Below are positions 16,214 through 23,540 of a DNA stretch of 64,000 bases, in pieces; the first letter of the stretch is position 1, and every line of letters begins with the position of its first letter. Below the pieces are notes generated by a model that saw only the letters and a program-made list of their open reading frames with translations, was not told the DNA's origin and did not search any database. Both the position numbers and the translations under genes were made by a program. Source of the stretch: Paraburkholderia sp. (lineage in GTDB: Bacteria > Pseudomonadota > Gammaproteobacteria > Burkholderiales > Burkholderiaceae); contig NZ_JAPWKB010000005.1 of NCBI RefSeq assembly GCF_028283785.1, positions 792,050 through 856,049 of the forward strand, given 5' to 3'.

Positions 16214-17128
16214 TCAGCCTTCCGTCGATGCCGCCGACGCCTCCGTCAACGCGACCGCATCCGTCATCCGCATCACTTCTTCGCGCAACCACGCGGCGAG
16301 CGCCTGGACCGGCTCGAACGCGACGTGCCGCGGCGCGATGTCGAGCCAGTAGCCGTAAGGCCCCGTCACCTCGATGTCCGACATTCTCGCCAGCGAGCCG
16401 TCCGCCAGTTCGTCGACGATCATGTTGCGGTCCACCACGGCCAGCCCGACGCCTTTGCGCGCCGCATGGATAGCCTGTTCGAGCGTGGAGAACTCGATGC
16501 CGTTGTCCGCGTATCGGGCAGGCAGACCGGCAGTGGCGAGCCAGTTCGGCCACAGATCGAGCCGCGCGTTGTCATGCAGCACGTGCAACGCGGGCATCCG
16601 TTCGAGCAGGTTGTCCAGCGGACGATCGCGCAGGCGCGGCGCACCCACGAGCGTGTGCCGCTCGATCATCAGCAGCTCCGAATGTCCGTCCGTCAACGCT
16701 TCCCGGCCGAAGCGAACCGTGCAATGACATTCCTCGGTGGACAGCGTGCGGACCGACAACTCGACATCCGGCAACTCGATGGCCAGCGAGCCCAGCCGCG
16801 CCGAAAACCATTGCGTTGCGAAGGTGGGCGGCACGGCCAGCACGAGCCGCCGACGCCCATGCGAGGCGGCAATCTGCCGCGTGCCGCGCTCGATCATGTC
16901 CAGCGCGTCCGACAGACACGGCAGCAACTGCGCACCCGCCTGCGTCAGCCGCACGCCCTTGTGGTCGCGCTCGAACAGCTTCGCGCCGAGTGCTTCCTCG
17001 AGGATCCTGATCTGTCGGCTGACCGCGCCCTGCGTCACGCACAGCGCGATCGCCGCGCGGTTGAAACTCATGTGTCTCGCCGCCTCTTCGAAGAAGCGCA
17101 ATGCAATCAACGATGGCAGGCGACGCAT
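16214..17128 (-). CDS. LysR-family regulator, GcvA-like
   Basis: A 304-residue LysR-type transcriptional regulator, divergent from the Fae-homologue operon that it most likely controls. The winged helix-turn-helix occupies residues 1-62 (RRLPSLIALRFFEEAARHMS, then NRAAIALCVTQGAVSRQI). The ligand-binding domain follows from about 90. The start at 17128 gives the GcvA-like N-terminus and has AAGG about 8 bases upstream; the longer frame to 17176 adds 16 residues unlike the family. The divergent intergenic region contains nested inverted repeats (17176-17221). The inducer cannot be deduced. Confidence 0.88.
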   Translation of the reverse strand: MRRLPSLIALRFFEEAARHMSFNRAAIALCVTQGAVSRQIRILEEALGAKLFERDHKGVRLTQAGAQLLPCLSDALDMIERGTRQIAASHGRRRLVLAVPPTFATQWFSARLGSLAIELPDVELSVRTLSTEECHCTVRFGREALTDGHSELLMIERHTLVGAPRLRDRPLDNLLERMPALHVLHDNARLDLWPNWLATAGLPARYADNGIEFSTLEQAIHAARKGVGLAVVDRNMIVDELADGSLARMSDIEVTGPYGYWLDIAPRHVAFEPVQALAAWLREEVMRMTDAVALTEASAASTEG

Positions 17129-17175
17129 ATCTTTACCTTCAGAATTTCTAACTTGAGCGAGCTTCGATTGTCGCA

Positions 17176-17221
17176 TTTGCCCTGCGTTTGAACAGCTAGC
17201 CAGATGGCCTAGGGCAAACGC
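17176..17221. promoter_or_regulatory. Nested inverted repeats between LysR gene and fae operon
   Basis: TTTGCCCT (17176-17183) is mirrored by AGGGCAAA (17211-17218), and GCGTTTG (17184-17190) by CAAACGC (17215-17221). A small palindrome GCCAGATGGC lies between them. Such symmetry within a LysR divergent promoter suggests the recognition and activation sites. Confidence 0.5.
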
Positions 17222-17341
17222 TTAAAGGCAAACCCGGAGTTGAGCTGGACTCATACCCGAGATGACGAATCGTCGTTTCTGCCTTTCGGATCCCAACTTG
17301 CACAATCGGTCATCCACTCTCAACTCCAGCTGGAACAGACC

Positions 17342-17866
17342 ATGAGCGACTCGTCAGGCAAGCAACTTTTCATCGGTGAAGGTTTTGAAGGGCCGGGTGT
17401 GAATCTGGCGCATATCAACGTGCTGGTCGGTCCGCGTAGCGGTCCGGCCGGTCAGGCGTTCGCCACAGCGCTGGCCACGCCGTCCACCGGTCATGCACCG
17501 TTCGTCGTGATCGCACAGCCAGGCGTGCCCACCAAGCCGCTTACCCTCTACGTGAACAAGGCTCAGATCGACGGCGAGTTCCACGGCAATGCAACGTGGG
17601 GCGCATCACAAGCGGGCATTGCAAGAGCGGTCGCGGAGTCATTGGAAAACGGCACCTTGCCGCCTGAAGCGGAGAACGATTGGGTCGTCGTATCGGCCAA
17701 CTGGGTCAACCCCAAAACCGACAACCTCGACGCCGTTTATCTGAATAACTATCGCGCATGCAAGAACGCCATCGTCGCGGCCATGAAGGGTCTGCCGCAT
17801 CGCGACGAAGTGTTTGCCGCCGCGCGCGAGGTATTCAACCCGTTCTACACGCCGAAGCAACGCTGA
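17342..17866 (+). CDS. fae: Formaldehyde-activating enzyme (Fae) homologue
   Basis: Fae condenses formaldehyde with tetrahydromethanopterin in methylotrophs. This 174-residue protein has the family pattern: EGFEGPGVNLAHINVLVGPR at about 12-31 with the conserved histidine (His24), then PAGQAFATAL, VIAQPGVPTKPLTLYVNKAQI, and the C-terminal region ending in NPFYTPKQR. The ATG at 17342 was chosen because the upstream frame is not Fae-like. It heads an operon with an aldo/keto reductase (47-bp gap), an aldehyde dehydrogenase and an MFS carrier, under a divergent LysR gene. No other methanopterin-pathway gene is in the window. Fae paralogues outside the C1 cluster often have unknown roles, so the true substrate may be another aldehyde. 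Confidence 0.85.
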   Translation: MSDSSGKQLFIGEGFEGPGVNLAHINVLVGPRSGPAGQAFATALATPSTGHAPFVVIAQPGVPTKPLTLYVNKAQIDGEFHGNATWGASQAGIARAVAESLENGTLPPEAENDWVVVSANWVNPKTDNLDAVYLNNYRACKNAIVAAMKGLPHRDEVFAAAREVFNPFYTPKQR

Positions 17867-17913
17867 GCGTCGTCGCTGCACATCAACCGCGCCGCAATCA
17901 GGAGACAAACACA

Positions 17914-18960
17914 ATGGAATACGTTCGCCTCGGCCAATCCGGTCTGAAGGTTTCGCGACTGTGCCTCGGCACGATGAACATGGGCACGCCGCAGTGGAAG
18001 CCGTGGATTTTCGACGAGGCGCAAAGCGAGCCGATCGTCCGCCATGCGCTGGAAGCCGGTGTCAATTTCATCGACCTGGCCGACTTCTACTCGACCGGCG
18101 TCGGGGAGGAAGTGGTCGGGCGCATCCTGAAGCGGCTCGCGCGGCGGGAGGAAATCGTCGTCACCACCAAAGTGGGTTACGACATGGGTGCTTATCAGAA
18201 CGCGGGCGGTCACTCGCGCAAACACGTCATGGACAGCATCGACGCATCGTTGAAGCGGCTGGGCATGGATTACGTCGATATCTACATGCTGCATTTCTTC
18301 GACGTCAACACACCGGTCGAAGAAACGATGGGCGCGCTCAACGACATCGTCTGTTCAGGCAAAGCGCGTTATATCGCCGTGTCCACGATGTACACGTGGC
18401 AGTTCGCCAGGATCATCCAGGTCTGTGAGCGGAACGGCTGGCACAAACCGGTGAACATGCAGCTTCAATTGAATCTCGCGTATCGGGAAGAAGAACGCGA
18501 AATGATTCCGTATTGCCAGGATCAGGGCGTTGGCGTGTCGGTATTCAGTCCGCTGGCGCGCGGGTTGTTGACCTGCGAGCCCAAATCTACGCGCAACCAG
18601 ACCGACGTTTTCACCGCGCAGATGTACGGCGACGCGGCATCGTATGAAATCGCGGCATCGGTGGCGCGGGTTGCAGCACGACGCGGCGTGTCCGCGGCCC
18701 AGATTGCGCAAGCGTGGGTGCTGAATCACGGCGGTGTCGCCAGCATGCTGGTCGGCGCGGATACGCCGGCGCAGTTCGATAGCGCCCTCGCCGCACTGGG
18801 CACGCGGTTAAGCGAAGACGAAATGCACGAGTTGGAGCGCAACTACACGCCGTGCGATTTGATCAACGACTACACATCGGGCAAGCGCGTCGCCCGTGAG
18901 GCTCGCGCGGCGCAAGGCGTGTTCGTCGATCCCCAAATGAACCTGGAAAAAGCAGCATGA
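17914..18960 (+). CDS. Aldo/keto reductase
   Basis: The 348-residue NADPH-dependent reductase has the AKR TIM barrel. The N-terminus is YVRLGQSGLKVSRLCLGTMN. The catalytic tetrad is visible as Asp in FIDLADFYSTG with its Tyr, Lys in VVTTKVGYD and His in YMLHFFD. The C-terminal cofactor-binding part contains AQAWVLNHGGVASMLVGA. It resembles the YajO/Tas branch. GGAG precedes the ATG at 17914; the longer frame to 17758 overlaps fae and was rejected. The stop overlaps the start of the dehydrogenase gene (ATGA). It probably reduces an aldehyde or ketone in the same pathway. Confidence 0.9.
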   Translation: MEYVRLGQSGLKVSRLCLGTMNMGTPQWKPWIFDEAQSEPIVRHALEAGVNFIDLADFYSTGVGEEVVGRILKRLARREEIVVTTKVGYDMGAYQNAGGHSRKHVMDSIDASLKRLGMDYVDIYMLHFFDVNTPVEETMGALNDIVCSGKARYIAVSTMYTWQFARIIQVCERNGWHKPVNMQLQLNLAYREEEREMIPYCQDQGVGVSVFSPLARGLLTCEPKSTRNQTDVFTAQMYGDAASYEIAASVARVAARRGVSAAQIAQAWVLNHGGVASMLVGADTPAQFDSALAALGTRLSEDEMHELERNYTPCDLINDYTSGKRVAREARAAQGVFVDPQMNLEKAA

Positions 18961-20402
18961 GCGAATTCTTGCGCACCGGACATTACATCGCCGGAGAGTG
19001 GTATGAAGACTCGCGCGGCGAGACCTATGCCGTCGTCAATCCGGCGACGGGCGAGGTCGTCGCTAATGTCGCAAAGGGTGGCGACGCGGAAGCCGCACAC
19101 GCCATCGACGCTGCCGCACGCGCTTTCCCCGCGTGGCGGGCGTTGACCGCGAAAGAACGGAGCGCGCGGGTCAGGCGGTGGGGCGAACTGATGCTCGAAA
19201 ACCGCGATGCACTCGCCGAGTTATTGACCCGCGAGCAAGGCAAACCGCTCGCCGAAGCGCGGGGGGAAGTGGCCTACGCGGCAAGTTTCCTCGAATGGTT
19301 TGCGGAAGAAGCAAAGCGTAACTACGGCGATGTGATTCCAAGTCCCAAGCCGGATACGAAGATCATCGTGACGCGCGAGCCGGTTGGTGTGGTGGCGGCC
19401 ATTACACCGTGGAACTTCCCATTGGCCATGATCACGCGTAAAGCCGGACCTGCGCTCGCCGCTGGTTGCACGATGGTGCTGAAGCCATCGGAAGAGACGC
19501 CGCTGTCGGCGTTTGCACTGGCGGTGCTTGCCGGGCAAGCGGGCATTCCTCCGGGCGTGTTCAACGTCGTGTCGGGTGATGCGGTGGCAATCGGCAACGC
19601 GTTGACCGCCTCGCCCGTCGTGCGCAAGCTGTCCTTCACGGGATCCACGCGAGTGGGCAAATTGCTCGCGAAGCAATCCGCCGATACCTTGAAAAAGCTG
19701 TCGTTGGAATTGGGTGGAAACGCGCCGTTTATCGTATTCGACGACGCAGATATCCACGCGGCCGTCCAGGGTGCACTGGCGTCGAAGTTCCGCAACACCG
19801 GGCAAACCTGCGTTTGCGTGAATCGTTTCTACGTCCAGGACGGTATCTACGACACGTTCACCGCCGCGCTTACGGAGGCGGTTAAAAAGATGCGCGTCGG
19901 CAACGCGCTAACCGGCGATGTCGATCAAGGGCCGTTGATCAACGCGACCGCGTTGCAAAAGGTACAGCGTCATGTGGCGGACGCCGTCGAAAAGGGCGCT
20001 TCCGTGCTGACGGGTGGCAAGCCGCACGCGTTGGGCGGCACGTTCTACGAGCCGACTGTCCTTGGCAACGCAACAAGCGCAATGGACATTGCAGAAGAGG
20101 AGACCTTTGGGCCGGTCGCCGCCTGCTTCCGCTTCAAAACGGAAGAAGACGTGATTCTGGCCGCTAACAACACGCCCTTCGGCCTGTCCGCGTATCTGTA
20201 CACGCGCGATCTGGGCCGAGCATGGCGCGTCGCCGACGCGTTGGAGAGCGGCATGGTCGGCATCAACGAAGGAATTATCTCCACAGAAGTCGCGCCGTTT
20301 GGCGGCGTCAAACAATCGGGGCTGGGACGTGAAGGCTCGAAGTACGGCCTTGATGAATATGTCGAAATGAAATACATGATGATGGCCGGCCTTGCGCGTT
20401 GA
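18957..20402 (+). CDS. NAD(P)-dependent aldehyde dehydrogenase, succinate-semialdehyde type
   Basis: The 481-residue enzyme has the length and sequence of GabD-type succinate-semialdehyde dehydrogenases. The cofactor-binding and catalytic residues are in ITPWNFPLAMI (about 150), SFTGSTRVGK (about 225), catalytic Glu in LELGGNAPF (about 249) and catalytic Cys in FRNTGQTCVCVNRF (about 282). A C-terminal PFGGVKQSGLGREG completes the pattern. Coupled to the upstream reductase by an ATGA overlap. Substrate in this operon context is uncertain; a semialdehyde or glycolaldehyde-type compound is possible. Confidence 0.9.
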   Translation: MSEFLRTGHYIAGEWYEDSRGETYAVVNPATGEVVANVAKGGDAEAAHAIDAAARAFPAWRALTAKERSARVRRWGELMLENRDALAELLTREQGKPLAEARGEVAYAASFLEWFAEEAKRNYGDVIPSPKPDTKIIVTREPVGVVAAITPWNFPLAMITRKAGPALAAGCTMVLKPSEETPLSAFALAVLAGQAGIPPGVFNVVSGDAVAIGNALTASPVVRKLSFTGSTRVGKLLAKQSADTLKKLSLELGGNAPFIVFDDADIHAAVQGALASKFRNTGQTCVCVNRFYVQDGIYDTFTAALTEAVKKMRVGNALTGDVDQGPLINATALQKVQRHVADAVEKGASVLTGGKPHALGGTFYEPTVLGNATSAMDIAEEETFGPVAACFRFKTEEDVILAANNTPFGLSAYLYTRDLGRAWRVADALESGMVGINEGIISTEVAPFGGVKQSGLGREGSKYGLDEYVEMKYMMMAGLAR

Positions 20403-20528
20403 TGTGCTGACCATCGTTTGACGTGATCCGCGCTGCATGTGCGGCGTGGGTATAGCAGCCGCTGTGCGACCTGGCGAGACAGCCAGTGCACAGCGTCAAA
20501 TCGCTGCCTTGGCGACAGAGGAGACACC

Positions 20529-21932
20529 ATGAACAATCAGGACACCGAGACCGCCGCGCTGCGGCTGGCGTTGCCGCGGACACCTTCTGGCGTGCGCACC
20601 GGCGCGCCGTCGGCCCACGGTCCGATTCCTTTGGACGACGTTCCGTTGAATGCGTTTCACATCAAGATTGCCGGGCTGACTTTCGGTGCGCACTTCACTG
20701 AGGGTTATGCGCTCGGCACGATTGGCTACGCGCTCGCGTCGTTGAATCAGCAGATGCCGCTCGACGCGTTCTGGATGGGCATGGTCGGCAGTTCCGCGTT
20801 GTTGGGCATTTTTATCGGCAGTCTGATTTTTGGGTGCCTGTCCGATCGCCTCGGGCGGCAGAAGATTTTCCTGTTGAGCTTCGTCATCATCACGCTGGCG
20901 GCTTTCGCGCAATTTTTTATTACCTCACCGTTTGAACTATGTCTGCTGCGTGTGTTGATCGGTGTCGGGATGGGTGGCGATTTTGCGGTTGGGCATGCCA
21001 TTCTCGCGGAGTTTTCGCCACGTAAGCATCGCGGCACCTTGCTCGGCTCGTTCAGCGTCGTTTGGACAGTCGGCTATGTCGTCGCAAACCTGCTCGGCAT
21101 GCATTACGGTAGCGCGTCGCCGGATGCGTGGCGCTGGTTGCTGGCGTCGGCGGGCGTGCCCGCGCTGGTCGTTTTGCTACTGCGCGTGGGTACACCTGAA
21201 TCGCCGCGCTGGCTTTACGGCAAGGGTCGAATTGCGGAGGCGAAGGCTATCGTGCTGCGCCACTTCGGGCCGAATGTATCGTTGGAGGGCGGTGATGACG
21301 AGCATGTGGCAAACTCGAAGCGAGGTGGGTTTGCCCGCCTGTTTAAGCCGGATCTGATCACGCGGACATTGTTCAACTGCCTGTTCTTTGTCTGCCTCGT
21401 GATTCCCTATTTTGCGATCTACACCTTCCTGCCGACAATTCTCAAAGCGATCCATTTGAGCGATGGTTCGGGCGCGGATTTTCTGCTGAACGGCTTTCTG
21501 GTGTTGGGTGCGCTGATTGGTATCTGGTTGACCATCAAGTTACCGCGTCGCACTTTCCTGATCGGCTCTTTTGCGGTGACGTGTCTGTCGTTGGTGGCGC
21601 TGAGTATGCTTCCTGATTCGGCGGTCATGCCGATCATCGTAGCGTTTGCCATTTTCACGCTAACCATGTCTGCGTTCTCGAATCTGGTCGGCGTGTTTCC
21701 ACCGGAATGCTTTCCCACGGAAGTGCGTGCGAGCGGTGTTGGTTTGGCAATCGCATGCAGCCGGCTGGGTTCGGCGGTGGGTACGTTTCTGTTACCACTT
21801 GGCATCGTCGGAATCGGCTTTCATTCGACGATGATGGCGTTGGCGGGCGTGTTGCTGGTGGGGATGGTGGTGTCGATCGCCTGGGCGCCAGAGACGAAAC
21901 ATCTGACGCTGAACCAGGCGAGTCGGGGGTAG
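20529..21932 (+). CDS. MFS transporter, sugar-porter/aromatic-acid-type
   Basis: The 467-residue carrier has 12 predicted membrane segments. MFS signatures are present: GCLSDRLGRQKIF between helices 2 and 3, the sugar-porter-like PESPRWLYGKGR before the central loop, and FPTEVRASGVGLA after helix 10. The N-terminal about 40 residues are cytoplasmic. GAGG before the ATG at 20529 supports the start. It closes the LysR-fae-AKR-ALDH operon and probably imports its substrate. Confidence 0.85.
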   Translation: MNNQDTETAALRLALPRTPSGVRTGAPSAHGPIPLDDVPLNAFHIKIAGLTFGAHFTEGYALGTIGYALASLNQQMPLDAFWMGMVGSSALLGIFIGSLIFGCLSDRLGRQKIFLLSFVIITLAAFAQFFITSPFELCLLRVLIGVGMGGDFAVGHAILAEFSPRKHRGTLLGSFSVVWTVGYVVANLLGMHYGSASPDAWRWLLASAGVPALVVLLLRVGTPESPRWLYGKGRIAEAKAIVLRHFGPNVSLEGGDDEHVANSKRGGFARLFKPDLITRTLFNCLFFVCLVIPYFAIYTFLPTILKAIHLSDGSGADFLLNGFLVLGALIGIWLTIKLPRRTFLIGSFAVTCLSLVALSMLPDSAVMPIIVAFAIFTLTMSAFSNLVGVFPPECFPTEVRASGVGLAIACSRLGSAVGTFLLPLGIVGIGFHSTMMALAGVLLVGMVVSIAWAPETKHLTLNQASRG

Positions 21933-21942
21933 CGCGGCATGC

Positions 21943-23082
21943 TTACTGATACGACATGGTGAATGTCGCGAGTACTTTCACTTGTCCGGGGGAAACAGTG
22001 CCAGTCCGGATATATCTTGCGGTCAGTGGGATTTCGATGGTGCCGTTCGGTGCATCGCCGATCACCCAATGATTTGCGTTATTGGGATTCGCAGAGTCCG
22101 CCCCGAATAAGACGGGGGAACCCGTGCTGTTTAGAACCTGCACGCCGATCCCAGTGGTCGTTGAATCGTGTGTCACTGTGAGCCGGTCCGTCCTGTTTGA
22201 CGGATCGACCGCGTCGGTGAGCGTGATCAGAATTTTGGCTCCGCTCACGCAACTGAGTGACAGGGAGAAAGCTTGCGGCGCTGCGACCGCTCCGATGCCG
22301 GATTGAAATGCGCGTGTGTCGGCGGTAGGAAGCGATACAACGATATTCGATTGATTGACGGAGCAGGTCGCGCGAACCAGTGTTCCACTCGCACTGCCTG
22401 TATAGAGCGGTTCTTGTTGCCAATAACCTGATCCGCCATCCGACGTCGCATATCCGATCGTGATTTTCGGCGTTGTGATTAACGACGACGCTCCTGCTGC
22501 AATCGCGGCTGTTACGACGAAAGTTGCAGTGACGGTCACGTCTCTATAGATGTATGAGCCGCCCAACGGACCCGCGTACGGACAACTCAATCGTATGAGA
22601 CCATTTGCCATAATGGCATTCGCTGCCGAGCAACCCGATGAATTAAAGGTATAGCGAATGCCGAGACCCGCAATGTTGGTTTTGTAGACGTCGTTAAATC
22701 CAGGAGCGAGCGCTGTTGTTGTTGCAAAGTCGCTGTACAGCGTGGCTGACGTTGTGTGAGTGCCGCTGTTTGGAAAGAAGCAGGGAAGCTGAAATGACTC
22801 AGGGGGAAGTGTCGCGACTGTAGTCCCCGCCTGAGCGGCCGCAGGTACTGAGATCGTTGCGGCGGTGAGCGTTTTGTTGACGTTGGACGTCGTGCATGAC
22901 AAGTTTGCACGTGCCGAGACGGGTAACAGAATCAAAACAAGTAGCAGCATTACGACGCGAGCTACGAGTGACAGATGGCACCGGTCACTTTGCTGTTTTG
23001 GTTGGAGCACTGATGACCGGCGATAGCTTGGCGCAGCACAAACCACGCAAGATGTTTGCGGAGTATGAAGTGTTTTTTTCAT
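21943..23082 (-). CDS. Two-domain fimbrial adhesin-like protein, orphan
   Basis: The 379-residue secreted protein looks like a chaperone-usher tip adhesin. After a long N-terminal region and a hydrophobic signal core (VVMLLLVLILLPVSARA, about 41-57) comes an N-terminal lectin-like domain (about 60-215, four to five cysteines). A C-terminal pilin domain (about 225-379) begins at RATCSVNQSNIVVSLPT, with its disulfide partner in LSLSCVSGAK. The final residues LATFTMSYQ match the chaperone-recognition strand of the pilin at 9862 (YSMQYQ). GGTGAGA precedes the ATG at 23082; the frame extends to 23097 without a ribosome-binding site. It lies 8 kb away and on the other strand from the matching pilin-chaperone-usher operon. 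Confidence 0.8.
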   Translation of the reverse strand: MKKTLHTPQTSCVVCAAPSYRRSSVLQPKQQSDRCHLSLVARVVMLLLVLILLPVSARANLSCTTSNVNKTLTAATISVPAAAQAGTTVATLPPESFQLPCFFPNSGTHTTSATLYSDFATTTALAPGFNDVYKTNIAGLGIRYTFNSSGCSAANAIMANGLIRLSCPYAGPLGGSYIYRDVTVTATFVVTAAIAAGASSLITTPKITIGYATSDGGSGYWQQEPLYTGSASGTLVRATCSVNQSNIVVSLPTADTRAFQSGIGAVAAPQAFSLSLSCVSGAKILITLTDAVDPSNRTDRLTVTHDSTTTGIGVQVLNSTGSPVLFGADSANPNNANHWVIGDAPNGTIEIPLTARYIRTGTVSPGQVKVLATFTMSYQ

Positions 23083-23540
23083 GGAGGTTCTCACCATGTC
23101 TGTACAACCGTTGCTCGAAAGTATCTGGGCGAAATAATGGAGAGCAGTTCATCGCGAGGACGAATATTTCTGTGTCCCGTCGTATTGCGACGTACGTAAA
23201 GAACGACGTTGTTGCGGCTAGTGCTCGTGCCACTTTCACGTAAAACTTTGTCAATCATTGGGTCGTTGCTGTCATGATTAAATCGGAAAATTCCGAATTG
23301 AATTCAGAATTTCCTCGTCTTGATTGCAAGCGATTCCCCGAATGAAAAAGATGAACGCCACGTTCATTCACGAACGCTAGTCTTGAAAGGTGGAACGTTT
23401 TTGGAAATAAATCGAAGACGCATTGTGGTGCAGTGTTTCGATTGAGTTGTCCGTGCGCCGGTCATGTCCACCCGGTGTGGTCTATTCTGCGAAGGCACGT
23501 TGATTTACCGAACTTCTCATCTCACATCCACGGAGCCACC
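23083..23540. other. AT-rich divergent intergenic region with a palindrome
   Basis: This 458-bp interval has no supported gene and is richer in A+T than its surroundings. It contains ATGAACG-cca-CGTTCAT (23351-23367, perfect 7-bp arms) and a cluster of AATTC/GAATT strings near 23290-23315, including the palindrome GAATTGAATTC. These are candidate sites for regulation of the adhesin gene; H-NS-type silencing would fit the composition. Confidence 0.4.
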
